Notes: a model not told the origin generated them from the sequence alone. Counted from the stretch's first letter, positions 32,525 to 42,249 are shown. The stretch: DNA of 55,080 nucleotides from CAYPHJ01 sp964410485 (GCA_964410485.1 CAYPHJ010000019.1:1-55080), one strand, 5' to 3'. Numbers and translations are program-made.

Positions 32525-34447
32525 TTACTCCTTGACTTCCTCGAAATCCGCATCCACCACATCGTCTTTTTTACCTTTTTCGTCTCCAGCAGGGCGGTCC
32601 TTGGAATCACCAGATGGCTGTTCCTCAGCCGTGTGTTGCTGGGAAGCTTTGGCATAAATCGCTTCGGCCAGTTTGTGAGAGACTTGACTCAGTTGTTCGC
32701 CCGCAGCCCGCATCGCCTGCGCATCTTGTCCTTGTAGCGCTTCCTTGGCCCTTTTCAAAGCGGATTCAACCTCATCTTTAGTACTGGCGTCCAGCGCGGC
32801 GCCATGTTCTTTCAGCGATTTTTCTGTTGAGTAAATCAGCGAATCGAGCTGATTGCGCGCTTCCACCGTTTCCTTGCGTTTCTTGTCCTCGGCTGCATGA
32901 GCCTCGGCATCCTTGACCATCTTTTTAATCTCTTCTTCGCTGAGCCCACTCGAAGCAGTTATCTTGATCGACTGCTCTTTGCCGGTGCCGAGGTCCTTAG
33001 CCGCCACGTGAACGATACCGTTGGCGTCGATGTCAAAAGTTACTTCAACCTGCGGAACCCCCCGTGGAGCCACCGGAATGCCTACGAGGTCGAATTGGCC
33101 CAAGAGCTTGTTATCGGCAGCCATTTCCCTTTCCCCTTGAAAAACACGGATTGACACTGCCGTTTGATTATCCTGCGCCGTCGAGAACACTTGACCCTTC
33201 TTGGTCGGGATCGTGGTGTTGCGATCGATGAGTTTGGTGAAAACCCCGCCAAGAGTCTCGATTCCCAGCGAAAGTGGCGTCACGTCCAACAGCAGCACAT
33301 CCTTGACTTCGCCCTTGAGAACAGCGGCTTGAATAGCCGCGCCCACTGCCACGACTTCGTCTGGATTAACTCCCTTGTGGGGGTCTTTGCCGAAGATTTT
33401 TTTGACTCTTTCCTGTACCGCAGGCATCCGGGTCATTCCACCGACCAGGATGACCTCTTGGATCTCACCGGGGGTAAGCCCCGCGTCCTTGAGGGCCTGG
33501 CGACACGGCCCTTCTGTCCGGTCAATCAAATCGGCGCACAGCGCTTCCAGCTTGGACCGAGTGAGTTTCATATTTAGATGCTTGGGCCCTTGCTGATCCG
33601 CCGTGATGAAGGGCAGATTGATGTCTGTTTCCATGGAAGAAGAGAGTTCGCACTTGGCTTTTTCGGCAGCTTCTTTCAGACGCTGCAAAGCCATCCTGTC
33701 CCTGCGTAAATCGATTCCCTGGTCCTTTTTGAATTCGTCAGCGAGGTAATCGATGATTCGCTGATCAAAATCTTCACCCCCCAGGAAAGTGTCTCCATTC
33801 GTTGCTTTAACCTCGAAGACGCCATCTCCCAACTCCAGGATCGAAATATCGAAGGTTCCCCCTCCCAAGTCAAACACCGCTATTTTCTCGTCCTTTTTCT
33901 TGTCGAGTCCATATGCCAGAGAAGCAGCTGTGGGCTCGTTGATGATACGTAGAACATTCAAACCTGCGATCCGCCCTGCGTCCTTGGTTGCTTGACGTTG
34001 GCTGTCGTTGAAATAAGCCGGCACCGTGATGACGGCTTCTGTGACTTTCTCACCGAGATAATCTTCCGCCGTTTGTTTCATTTTTTGCAGAATGAAAGCC
34101 GATATTTCCGCCGGACTGTAGCGCTTTCCCCTGATCTCGACCCAAGCATCACCGTTGTCGCTACGGACGATCTTATAGGGCAGGACCTTCATCGCCTTCT
34201 GGACCATAGGATCGTCAACGCGCCGTCCAATCAAACGTTTGACGGCAAAAATCGTATTCTCAGGATTCGTGATGGCCTGCCGTCGGGCAATCTGCCCCAC
34301 CAGTCTTTCACCGCTATCGGTAAAGGCGACGACCGATGGCGTCGTTCGACTTCCTTCGGCATTGGCAAGGACAGTGGGGTCCCCGCCCTCCATAATCGCC
34401 ACGCAGGAGTTGGTTGTCCCTAAATCAATTCCGATCACTTTTGCCAT
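32525..34447 (-). CDS. dnaK: Chaperone protein DnaK (Hsp70)
   Basis: Hsp70 chaperone, 640 residues. ATPase domain marks: GIDLGTTNSCVAIMEGG, VITVPAYFNDSQRQATKDAGRI, IAVFDLGGGTFDISILE and VILVGGMTRMPAVQE. The linker and substrate-binding domain follow (DVLLLDVTPLSLGIETLGG), with a helical lid and an acidic, charged C-terminal tail ending DDVVDADFEEVKE. It lies 53 bp after grpE and is followed by the hairpin and dnaJ. Confidence 0.98.
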   Translation of the reverse strand: MAKVIGIDLGTTNSCVAIMEGGDPTVLANAEGSRTTPSVVAFTDSGERLVGQIARRQAITNPENTIFAVKRLIGRRVDDPMVQKAMKVLPYKIVRSDNGDAWVEIRGKRYSPAEISAFILQKMKQTAEDYLGEKVTEAVITVPAYFNDSQRQATKDAGRIAGLNVLRIINEPTAASLAYGLDKKKDEKIAVFDLGGGTFDISILELGDGVFEVKATNGDTFLGGEDFDQRIIDYLADEFKKDQGIDLRRDRMALQRLKEAAEKAKCELSSSMETDINLPFITADQQGPKHLNMKLTRSKLEALCADLIDRTEGPCRQALKDAGLTPGEIQEVILVGGMTRMPAVQERVKKIFGKDPHKGVNPDEVVAVGAAIQAAVLKGEVKDVLLLDVTPLSLGIETLGGVFTKLIDRNTTIPTKKGQVFSTAQDNQTAVSIRVFQGEREMAADNKLLGQFDLVGIPVAPRGVPQVEVTFDIDANGIVHVAAKDLGTGKEQSIKITASSGLSEEEIKKMVKDAEAHAAEDKKRKETVEARNQLDSLIYSTEKSLKEHGAALDASTKDEVESALKRAKEALQGQDAQAMRAAGEQLSQVSHKLAEAIYAKASQQHTAEEQPSGDSKDRPAGDEKGKKDDVVDADFEEVKE

Positions 34448-34500
34448 CTTTTTACTCCTAAAGGACTTTTGTGAAACCCGCCCGCAAAATCGGATGTTAT

Positions 34501-35136
34501 TTAATCATCGGATGGACCGTTTTCAACCTCACCCGAGTCGTTTTCTTTCCCTTCCTTGTCCGGACTCTTGGCCACGCTTACCAGCGCCGGTCGCAGTAGT
34601 CTGTCATGGAAAAGATAGCCTTTGTGATATTCCTCGACCACTGTGTTAGGTGCGTGTGCGGCCGTCTCAATTTGTGTCATAGCTTCATGTTTGGCTGGGT
34701 CGAAAGGTTGACCAGCGGCGGATATCTGGGTGACTCCGTGCTTGCCGAGGACATCAAAAAATCCTTTAAGGACCATCTCGACCCCATCCACTAACGGGCG
34801 TCCGTTTCCTCCCCCTTTGGCGTGAGCCACGGCCCGCTCGAGATTGTCCAATATCGGTAAGAGGTCTTTGATCAGGTATTCGTTGGCAAAACGTATCGAA
34901 TCCTCTTTGTCACGCAGGGTGCGCTTCTTAAAGTTATCCAGTTCGGCCGCCTGGCGCACAAAGCGGTCATAATTGCTCTTCGCTTCTTCCTCTTTGGCCT
35001 GCAGTTGTTGCCGCAGCTTCTCGATTTCGGGGTTCTCCTCTGCGCTTGTTTGAGGTCTGTCGGAAGGTTCCGGGCTTGTCTCCCTACCCTGGGGTTCGTC
35101 GGTTAACTCGTCGATTTTCTTGCTCTCATCGCTCAT
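34501..35136 (-). CDS. grpE: Nucleotide exchange factor GrpE
   Basis: Releases ADP from DnaK; 211 residues. A disordered, acidic N-terminus (residues 1-40) leads into the long helix (IEKLRQQLQAKEEEAKSNYD), followed by the conserved ELDNFKKRTLRDKEDSIRFAN and ILDNLERAVAHA, and the beta-domain signature GVTQISAAGQPFDPAKHEAM with NTVVEEYHKGYLFHDRLLRPALVSVA. No hrcA gene or CIRCE element is seen before it. A good promoter lies just upstream. Confidence 0.95.
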   Translation of the reverse strand: MSDESKKIDELTDEPQGRETSPEPSDRPQTSAEENPEIEKLRQQLQAKEEEAKSNYDRFVRQAAELDNFKKRTLRDKEDSIRFANEYLIKDLLPILDNLERAVAHAKGGGNGRPLVDGVEMVLKGFFDVLGKHGVTQISAAGQPFDPAKHEAMTQIETAAHAPNTVVEEYHKGYLFHDRLLRPALVSVAKSPDKEGKENDSGEVENGPSDD

Positions 35137-35169
35137 GGCATCGCTCTTCCGGCTTAAATCGTTGCCTGC

Positions 35170-35198
35170 AATGTAATCATGCTGCTTTGCCGTGTCAA
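35170..35198 (-). promoter_or_regulatory. Promoter for grpE-dnaK
   Basis: A perfect -35 TTGACA (35198-35193) and a -10 TACATT (35175-35170) with a 17-bp spacer read on the minus strand. The expected start near 35163 gives a leader of about 27 nt with GGAAGAG before the grpE ATG. It looks like a housekeeping promoter; no CIRCE inverted repeat is present. Confidence 0.6.
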
Positions 35199-35292
35199 GA
35201 TAGAATACTCAAAAAGCGTCGATTTTTTAGATAGTTGCCGGTCTCTTAAAAACATGATAGATTCGCCACCCACATAGTGGGGAATATGGATT

Positions 35293-36063
35293 ATGCGATC
35301 CAACCAAAGTACGCCTGCTGTAGTCCTCCGTAGCTGGCCTTACGGCGAATCTGATAAAATTGTCTCCTTTTTGACTGAGCATCACGGAAAAATCACCGGG
35401 ATTGCTAAGGGGGCGAAACGTTCCCGCAAGCGATTCCCCAACTCATTGGAACCCTTTTCGCTTGTCAATCTACGTTTCCATGACCGGCCCAATGCTAGTC
35501 TAGCATTTATTTTATCGGCAGACCTGCTGCTTGGGTATAAGCGTTTGGTGGCAAGTTTAGAGGGCATCGCTTTCGCATCGTATTTGGTCGAGATTACAGA
35601 CGGACTGATTGCAGAACGCGAAGAAAACCGGGTTGTTTTCCAACACCTGACCGATGGCCTCAGATATATGGAAGAACAGGGAGCCTCTTTGACCTTTCTG
35701 GCTTTTTTCGAATTAAAACTCCTGAGTCTGGCGGGATACACGCCGCATTTGAGCTCGTGCAGACGCTGTAATTGCGACAGGGAGCGCATCGATGGCGCTT
35801 TGCAGTGGCATCTTAGTCCACGCGAGGGCGGCATTCTCTGTGGTTCCTGTTCGAGGTTGAGACAAGACAGCATGCCAGTTACTGCGGCCGCACTGCGCAC
35901 GTTAATTTTTTTCCAAGAAAGTTTCAATGCAAGGGCTCCGGTATGCGACGCCTCATTGCCGACCATTACGGAGATTCATTCTGTGTTATCGAGATTTATT
36001 CAAGTTTATATGGATAGAGAGATCAAGTCGGCTTCGTTTATTCACCGATTTTCTTCGGTTTAG
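35293..36063 (+). CDS. recO: DNA repair protein RecO
   Basis: Recombination mediator loading RecA on SSB-coated gaps; 256 residues. N-terminal OB-fold (AVVLRSWPYGESDKIVSFLT, GKITGIAKGAKRSRKRF), helical middle, and a four-Cys zinc site (SSCRRCNCDR ... GGILCGSCSR). A weak -35/-10 pair (TTGCCG at 35235, TAGATT at 35258) stands upstream. It is divergent from grpE and 26 bp from ppdK, with which it may share a transcript. Confidence 0.94.
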   Translation: MRSNQSTPAVVLRSWPYGESDKIVSFLTEHHGKITGIAKGAKRSRKRFPNSLEPFSLVNLRFHDRPNASLAFILSADLLLGYKRLVASLEGIAFASYLVEITDGLIAEREENRVVFQHLTDGLRYMEEQGASLTFLAFFELKLLSLAGYTPHLSSCRRCNCDRERIDGALQWHLSPREGGILCGSCSRLRQDSMPVTAAALRTLIFFQESFNARAPVCDASLPTITEIHSVLSRFIQVYMDREIKSASFIHRFSSV

Positions 36064-36089
36064 AATCAAGATCCTACAAGGGAAAGTAC

Positions 36090-38810
36090 ATGGCGAATCA
36101 GAAAAAGCTCGTTTATTTCTTCGGCAACGGCAAGGCGGAGGGCAATGCCCGCATGCGCGAGCTTCTCGGTGGCAAGGGCGCCGGTTTACACGAGATGACG
36201 CGCATCGGGGTCCCGGTCCCGCCGGGCTTTACGATTACGACACAGGTTTGCACTTACTTCTATGCGCGTGGCCGAAAGTATCCGAGAGGTCTCGACTCCG
36301 CAGTGAACGCTGGCATCGGTAAAATTGAAAACATTCTTGGCCGGAGGTTCGGGTCTCCGGATAATCCGCTGCTTTTGTCTGTTCGTTCCGGTGCAAGAGA
36401 ATCAATGCCAGGAATGATGGATACTATTCTCAATCTGGGAATGAACGACCGCACCATCGAAGGACTCATCCGCCAGACAGAAGACCCGCGCTTTGCATAT
36501 GATTGCTACCGCCGCTTTATACAAATGTATGCAGACGTAGTGCTCGGTCTCAAAAGAAAGAGCAAAACAGAAGACGATCCGTTCGCGACTCTTCTGGAAC
36601 GGAAGAAGAAGACCCGTGGCGCAGAGTTCGATACGCAGTTGAACGCGGAAGACCTCAAAGACCTGGTGATTGCTTTTAAGCAGGAAGTCAAGAACCACTG
36701 CGGTGCCGACTTTCCGGATGACCCCCGTGATCAACTGTGGGGTGCTATCGGCGCCGTGTTTGGTTCATGGAATAATGACAGAGCGGTGGCTTACCGTGAT
36801 CTCTACCACATTCCGCACAGCTGGGGAACGGCCGTTAGTGTCCAGGCGATGGTTTTCGGCAACCTCGAAAAAAAATGCGCCACGGGCGTCGCTTTTACGC
36901 GCAATCCATCGACCGGCGAACGACGCTTCTACGGAGAGTTTCTTGTCAATGCACAAGGTGAGGATGTCGTTGCAGGCATTCGAACACCGAACGCTATCCA
37001 GGAACTCAAGTCCATTATGCCCAAAGCTCATAAGGAGCTTCAGAAAGTTTCCCGACTACTCGAGGCGCATTACAAGGACATGCAGGATATCGAGTTCACG
37101 ATTGAAAACGATAAATTGTGGATGCTTCAGACACGCACGGGAAAGCGCACAGGCTTCGCCGCTGTAAAAATTGCTATCGATATGGTCCAGGAGCGGATGA
37201 TCGGAAAAAAGGAGGCGTTGCTCCGGATCGAAGCGGATCACCTGAACCAGCTTTTGCGGCCGGTCTTTGATAACCAAGACAAAGCGCGGGCCGAGCGTGA
37301 AGGAAGAGTCATCGCCGCCGGGCTACCTGCCGGACCGGGCGCAGCGACGGGACGGATTGTCTTTCATGCCGAGGATGCCGTGGCGTGGAAGCACAGGGGC
37401 GATCGCGTCCTGCTTTGCCGCGTAGAAACGAGCCCCGATGATATCCGTGGAATGGAAGCAGCAGAGGGAATCCTGACGGCGCGGGGCGGCATGACATCAC
37501 ATGCCGCGCTGGTAGCGCGCCAGATGGGCAAAGTGTGCGTCGCCGGTTGCGAAATGCTGACCATCGACTATGGAGCCCGCACGTTACGTGTCGGCGAGAC
37601 GGTATTGGAGGAAGGTGATTGGATTTCAGTGGATGGCAGCAGCGGCGAGGTGATCAGGGGTGAGCTCCGCACTCTTCCTTCCGAGGTTCTCCAGGTCTTA
37701 TTGGGGGGAAACTCGAACCCGCGAAAGTCCCAGGTTTACCGGCAGTATCAAACACTGATGAGGTGGGCGGATGAGGTGCGAAAGCTTGGTGTGCGCACCA
37801 ATACGGACCAACCTGACCAGGCGCGCGTAGCGAGAGCCTTTGGCGCTGAAGGAATTGGTCTTTGCCGCACCGAGCATATGTTTTTTCAAGGCGACCGCAT
37901 TCAAGCGGTCCGCGAGATGATCTTGGCGGACGATGAGGCGGGCCGGCGGCGAGCGTTGGCGAAGTTGCTGCCCATGCAAAAGGAAGATTTCAAAGGCATC
38001 CTGGAGATCATGGGAAGTCTGCCGGTGACGATCCGCACCTTGGATCCGCCGTTGCATGAATTCTTGCCGAAGAGCGAAGACGAAGTCCGAGAGCTGGCAA
38101 AACTGATGAGCGTGCCACTGCAGTTTCTTCAGCACAAAGTGACTGTCTTGCAGGAATTCAACCCGATGTTGGGACATCGCGGCTGTCGGCTAGGCATTTC
38201 GTATCCGGAAATTACCGAAATGCAAGTCCGGGCGATTTTTGAAGCCGCATGTGAGCTTGCGCTGGCGGGTAAAAACCCGTTTCCCGAAATCATGATCCCA
38301 CTCGTTGGCTCGCTCGAGGAGTTCAGGGTTCAACGGGAGATCGTCGATCGGGTGGCGTGGGAGACGATGAGGAGCTACGGCGTCAAGGTGCGCTATCTCG
38401 TGGGCACGATGATCGAACTGCCACGGGCGTGCTTGGTAGCGGATGAGATCGCGCGGGAAGCGGACTTTTTTTCATTCGGTACCAATGATCTGACACAGAC
38501 CTGTCTGGGCCTGTCGCGGGACGATGCAGGGAAATTCTTGCCGAGCTATGTGCTTCATGGCCTGTTACCGCAAGACCCTTTCGTGAGTATCGATCAGGAA
38601 GGCGTCGGCGCCCTCATGCGCATTGGCGTCGCAAAGGGACGCAAAACCCGCAAAAACCTTGAGATCGGCATTTGCGGGGAGCACGGCGGCGATCCGCAAT
38701 CGGTGCTGTTTTGCCATCAAGTGGGCCTTGACTACGTGAGCTGCTCACCATACCGAGTACCTATTGCTAAACTGGCGGCGGCACAGGCTGCGTTGGCAAA
38801 GAAATCCTAG
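36090..38810 (+). CDS. ppdK: Pyruvate, phosphate dikinase
   Basis: Interconverts pyruvate, ATP and Pi with PEP, AMP and PPi; 906 residues, full length. The N-terminal ATP-grasp domain carries LGGKGAGLHEMTRIGVPVPPG, the central domain the phosphorylated His in ARGGMTSHAALVARQMGK, and the C-terminal TIM barrel IGLCRTEHMFF, MLGHRGCRLGI and the catalytic EIGICGEHGGDP Cys-containing segment. It fits PPi-dependent glycolysis/gluconeogenesis in anaerobes or slow growers. It follows recO closely. Confidence 0.97.
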   Translation: MANQKKLVYFFGNGKAEGNARMRELLGGKGAGLHEMTRIGVPVPPGFTITTQVCTYFYARGRKYPRGLDSAVNAGIGKIENILGRRFGSPDNPLLLSVRSGARESMPGMMDTILNLGMNDRTIEGLIRQTEDPRFAYDCYRRFIQMYADVVLGLKRKSKTEDDPFATLLERKKKTRGAEFDTQLNAEDLKDLVIAFKQEVKNHCGADFPDDPRDQLWGAIGAVFGSWNNDRAVAYRDLYHIPHSWGTAVSVQAMVFGNLEKKCATGVAFTRNPSTGERRFYGEFLVNAQGEDVVAGIRTPNAIQELKSIMPKAHKELQKVSRLLEAHYKDMQDIEFTIENDKLWMLQTRTGKRTGFAAVKIAIDMVQERMIGKKEALLRIEADHLNQLLRPVFDNQDKARAEREGRVIAAGLPAGPGAATGRIVFHAEDAVAWKHRGDRVLLCRVETSPDDIRGMEAAEGILTARGGMTSHAALVARQMGKVCVAGCEMLTIDYGARTLRVGETVLEEGDWISVDGSSGEVIRGELRTLPSEVLQVLLGGNSNPRKSQVYRQYQTLMRWADEVRKLGVRTNTDQPDQARVARAFGAEGIGLCRTEHMFFQGDRIQAVREMILADDEAGRRRALAKLLPMQKEDFKGILEIMGSLPVTIRTLDPPLHEFLPKSEDEVRELAKLMSVPLQFLQHKVTVLQEFNPMLGHRGCRLGISYPEITEMQVRAIFEAACELALAGKNPFPEIMIPLVGSLEEFRVQREIVDRVAWETMRSYGVKVRYLVGTMIELPRACLVADEIAREADFFSFGTNDLTQTCLGLSRDDAGKFLPSYVLHGLLPQDPFVSIDQEGVGALMRIGVAKGRKTRKNLEIGICGEHGGDPQSVLFCHQVGLDYVSCSPYRVPIAKLAAAQAALAKKS

Positions 38811-38858
38811 TCCTGCTGCGTCCCTCAGTCACCCACCGTCAATAAAACTTCATTTTTG

Positions 38859-38887
38859 TTGACAGAACGGCCTCCATCGCCCATAAT
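38859..38887 (+). promoter_or_regulatory. Strong promoter for pilB
   Basis: A perfect -35 TTGACA (38859-38864), a 17-bp spacer and a -10 CATAAT (38882-38887). The predicted start near 38894 leaves about 22 nt before the pilB GTG. It suggests that the pilus motor genes are transcribed by the housekeeping sigma factor, unlike pilA. Confidence 0.75.
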
Positions 38888-38915
38888 TTGGCCATTTTTC
38901 GCCTTATAAATCGCT

Positions 38916-40643
38916 GTGGAATCTAGATTAGCAGAGCTATTGGTCCGGGGTGGCATCGTCACCCGGGAGCAACTCAGTCAAGCTCAGGAGAAAGAGCGGG
39001 ACGGCAGCTCCAGCGTGAGCAGGGAACTCGTACGTCTGGGCTTTACCACGGAAGAAAATCTCACGGAATTTCTCGCCAAGCAGTTTCGTATAGAGCGCGT
39101 CGATCTCAACCCGAATGAAATAGAAGATTCTGTGTTCAGTCTCGTTCCGCCCCATCTGGTGCAAAAGCATCAGCTTGTGCCGTTAAAATTGCTTGGTTCG
39201 AGACTCACCGTCGCGATGGCCGATCCTACCAACCGCGTGGCCATCGACGAAGTTCAGTTCATCACGGGCTATACGGTGCGTGTGGTCATAGCGCCTCCGT
39301 CGGCTATAAAAAAAACACTCGACCAGCGCTTCGGCGGTGTCAGTTATGACGAGGTGCTCAAGAAGTTTGGTGAAGGCGATGTCGAAGTCATTCACGAAGC
39401 CGACGACATTAACCTGCAAGAACTACAGCAAGCCACCATGGAAGCCCCGGTGGTTACGCTGGTCAATGCAATACTGGCAGACGCGGCTAAACGGCGAGCC
39501 AGCGACATCCACATAGAACCTTACGAGAAGGTGTTTCGCGTCCGCTTTCGTATTGATGGTGTGCTGCAGGAAATCATGAGCCCGCCTTTGCGCCTGAAGA
39601 ACCCGTTGGTCTCGCGCTTGAAAGTGATGGCCGGGCTTGACATCGCGGAACGGCGTTTAACCCAGGACGGGCGCATCAAGCTAAAAATGGGGATCGGTGG
39701 AGAGCTGGACATACGTGTTTCGGTGCTGCCGACCCTGTTCGGCGAGAAAATCGTCATGAGATTGTTGGACAAATCCAATCTTCAGCTAGATATGGCGAAG
39801 TTGGGTTTCGATCCACAGACGCTCAAGGATTTTCAAGAAGCAATCCACAAGCCGTATGGGATGATTCTCATCACCGGGCCAACCGGGAGCGGCAAATCGA
39901 CCACTCTCTATTCCGCGCTTTCCGAACTGAACAGTCCCGACGTCAATATTTCGACCGCCGAGGATCCGGTCGAGTACAATTTAATGGGCATCAATCAAGT
40001 GCAGGTGCGCGACCAGATCGGGCTTAGTTTCGCCGCCTGTTTGCGATCTTTTTTGCGACAGGATCCGGATATTATCATGGTGGGTGAAATCCGCGATTTG
40101 GAAACTGCTCAGATTGCCGTTAAAGCGGCCTTAACGGGCCATTTGGTCCTGAGCACGCTGCATACGAACGACGCCCCGTCTACAGTCGATCGACTCATCA
40201 ACATGGGCGTCGAACCGTTCCTTGTTACTTCATCAATCAATCTGATAGCAGCCCAGAGATTAGTACGTCGCATCTGCGATAATTGCAAAGAACCAGTCGA
40301 TGTGAAATCGGAAGTTCTCGTCAATTTAGGCGTGGATCCCGCCGAACTGGGCGGAAGTTTTTCGACCTTTCATGGGCGCGGCTGTAACAATTGCAACGGC
40401 AGCGGATACCGGGGCCGCCTGGCTATTTACGAAGTCATGGTCATGCACGATGCCTTGAAAGAGTTGATCTTGCGCAGCACCTCGGCGGTTGAGCTCAAGC
40501 GCGAGGCGGTAAAGCTTGGCATGAGCACGTTGCGCATGAGTGCCTTGCAAAAAGTGCGCGATGGATTGACGACGATCGAAGAGACCGTGCGCGTTACTGA
40601 TACCGACAAAGGTTTCGGCTCGGTATTTTCCCTGGGGTTTTAG
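38916..40643 (+). CDS. pilB: Type IV pilus assembly ATPase PilB
   Basis: Hexameric extension motor of the type IV pilus, 575 residues. It has an N-terminal T2SSE_N (MshEN) domain (ESRLAELLVRGGIVTREQLSQAQ), Walker A ITGPTGSGKSTTLYSAL, the Asp box ISTAEDPVEYNL, Walker B RQDPDIIMVGEIRDLETAQIA, the His box TGHLVLSTLHTND, and a four-Cys zinc site (CDNCKEP ... CNNCNGSGYRGR). It starts with GTG at 38916 with a weak ribosome site. pilC follows, but no pilT stands between them. Confidence 0.96.
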   Translation: MESRLAELLVRGGIVTREQLSQAQEKERDGSSSVSRELVRLGFTTEENLTEFLAKQFRIERVDLNPNEIEDSVFSLVPPHLVQKHQLVPLKLLGSRLTVAMADPTNRVAIDEVQFITGYTVRVVIAPPSAIKKTLDQRFGGVSYDEVLKKFGEGDVEVIHEADDINLQELQQATMEAPVVTLVNAILADAAKRRASDIHIEPYEKVFRVRFRIDGVLQEIMSPPLRLKNPLVSRLKVMAGLDIAERRLTQDGRIKLKMGIGGELDIRVSVLPTLFGEKIVMRLLDKSNLQLDMAKLGFDPQTLKDFQEAIHKPYGMILITGPTGSGKSTTLYSALSELNSPDVNISTAEDPVEYNLMGINQVQVRDQIGLSFAACLRSFLRQDPDIIMVGEIRDLETAQIAVKAALTGHLVLSTLHTNDAPSTVDRLINMGVEPFLVTSSINLIAAQRLVRRICDNCKEPVDVKSEVLVNLGVDPAELGGSFSTFHGRGCNNCNGSGYRGRLAIYEVMVMHDALKELILRSTSAVELKREAVKLGMSTLRMSALQKVRDGLTTIEETVRVTDTDKGFGSVFSLGF

Positions 40644-40752
40644 CTTGCTGAGATGAGAACGAGCTCGGGTATTTGCCCGCAAATGGCGCGAAGGGATTTT
40701 ACGAAACCAGGATCTGGGGCGGGCCCATATGATGCCCGTGCCCTGGAACCGG

Positions 40753-40861
40753 CTGTCATTCTGAGGAGCGCAGCGACGAAGAATCTGCTTTTTCTGCGGT
40801 CGGCGGTCCCCGGTCGTCGGTCGTTTCAAAGCAGATCCTTCACTTCGGTTCAGGATGACAG
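40753..40861. repeat. Interspersed hairpin repeat, copy B (MITE-like, intact ends)
   Basis: A 109-bp element in the 354-bp pilB-pilC spacer. Outer arms CTGTCATTCTGA and TCAGGATGACAG are inverted, inner arms GAAGAATCTGCTTT and AAAGCAGATCCTTC are inverted as well, and the centre has GGTCGGCGGTC/GGTCGTCGGTC repeats, so the whole element can fold into one long hairpin. It matches the copy at 7805. No transposase is encoded. The rest of the spacer (40644-40752 and 40862-40997) holds nothing I can identify. Confidence 0.85.
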
Positions 40862-40997
40862 TCAAGTGGTGGGACACTGTGAGGATACTTTTATCGTGCG
40901 TGGGTGAGCGTAAGCTCATGACATACTTCGTGGTGAAATGGCGTTTTCGATAGGCGCGGCACCGCTTTGTCCGGAGTAACCTGAATAGAGTTTGCTT

Positions 40998-42215
40998 ATG
41001 CCGACATTCTCGTGGGAAGGAAAAACAGCGCAGGGAAAGGTTTTAAAAGGCGACCTCGAGGCACCCAGCGCAGAAGCCGTGCTCGCTATTCTTCGGGGCA
41101 GAAGAATCAGGGCCACGCCCAACCGAATCCGCGAGAAAGGCAAGGGACTGGAGCGCGAACTTACCATTCCCGGGTTCGGGGAAAAAGTCAGGCCGAAGGA
41201 TGTGTCGCTCTTTACCCGGCAGTTTGCCACTATGATCGACGCCGGCCTGCCTATCGTTCAATGCCTGGACATTCTGGGGGAGCAAACGGAAAGCAAATTG
41301 CTCCGAACGACCGTGCGCACCATCAAGGAAGACGTAGAGGGGGGCTCGACTTTAGCGGACGCCCTGAAGAAACACCCGAAGATCTTCGACGATCTGTATG
41401 TGAACATGGTCGAAGCTGGGGAAATGGGCGGAGTTCTCAACACCATCCTAAATCGTATTGCAGGATTCATTGAGAAGTCCACCAAGCTCAAGAAAAAGGT
41501 CAAAGGCGCATTGATATACCCGTGCACGATTATTTTCGTTGCCGTTGTCGTTGTCGCCATCTTGCTGATTTTCGTTATTCCGGTCTTTGCTGAGCTTTAC
41601 AGCAGCATGGGTCAAGCCCTCCCTGGCCCGACACAGATTACCATCAATATCAGTAATTGGTTCGTTGCGACCTGGTATTATCTCTTGTTCGGAATCGTTG
41701 GATTTATCATTGGGGCTCGCCTCTACTACCAAACCGATCAAGGCAGAATGAATATCGATGCCTTGATGTTGCGGTTGCCTGTGGTTGGAGATCTCCTGCG
41801 AAAAGTTGCGGTCGCCCGGTTCTCGCAGAATATGGCGATTCTGCTGAACTCGGGCGTCCCCATTCTTGACGGCTTGGCCATCACTGCAAAAACGGCTGGC
41901 AACAAAGTCATCGAAAAGGCAATTGCCGACAGTCGGGTAAGCATCAGCCAGGGGAAGACCGTGGCTGAACCCCTGCGGGAGAGCAAGATTTTTCCGCCGA
42001 TGGTGTGCCAGATGGTTGCGGTGGGCGAAAACACCGGCGGCCTCGACGGCATGCTGCGCAAAGTTGCCGAGTTGTATGAAGAAGAAGTCGATGATGCCGT
42101 TGCAAATCTGACCGCGCTTATGGAACCGATGATCATGGTTGTCCTGGGAGTTATCCTGGGTGGCCTGGTCATTTCTATGTACCTGCCGATCTTTCAATTG
42201 GGTGCGTTAGCATAG
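40998..42215 (+). CDS. pilC: Type IV pilus inner-membrane platform protein PilC
   Basis: Polytopic platform that couples PilB rotation to pilin insertion; 405 residues with two T2SSF repeats (TRQFATMIDAGLPIVQCLDI ... and RFSQNMAILLNSGVPILDGL ...) and three membrane spans (around residues 170-195, 220-240 and 375-398). The N-terminal MPTFSWEGKTAQGKVLKGDLEA is typical. ATG 40998 is preferred to the TTG at 40992. It is followed after 34 bp by the membrane regulator gene. Confidence 0.95.
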   Translation: MPTFSWEGKTAQGKVLKGDLEAPSAEAVLAILRGRRIRATPNRIREKGKGLERELTIPGFGEKVRPKDVSLFTRQFATMIDAGLPIVQCLDILGEQTESKLLRTTVRTIKEDVEGGSTLADALKKHPKIFDDLYVNMVEAGEMGGVLNTILNRIAGFIEKSTKLKKKVKGALIYPCTIIFVAVVVVAILLIFVIPVFAELYSSMGQALPGPTQITINISNWFVATWYYLLFGIVGFIIGARLYYQTDQGRMNIDALMLRLPVVGDLLRKVAVARFSQNMAILLNSGVPILDGLAITAKTAGNKVIEKAIADSRVSISQGKTVAEPLRESKIFPPMVCQMVAVGENTGGLDGMLRKVAELYEEEVDDAVANLTALMEPMIMVVLGVILGGLVISMYLPIFQLGALA

Positions 42216-42249
42216 GGATGGCGATCACAAGAGCCGGGGGATTTATCCT

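Noticed and set aside
35137..35292. Search for a CIRCE (HrcA) operator before grpE
   Set aside because: No TTAGCACTC-N9-GAGTGCTAA-type inverted repeat is present, and hrcA is absent next to grpE.
40326..40919. Minus-strand open frame of 197 codons over the end of pilB and the repeat element
   Set aside because: Most of it is antisense to pilB and the rest is the repeat. Translations of this repeat type give spurious proteins (segments like ILRRCAPQND).
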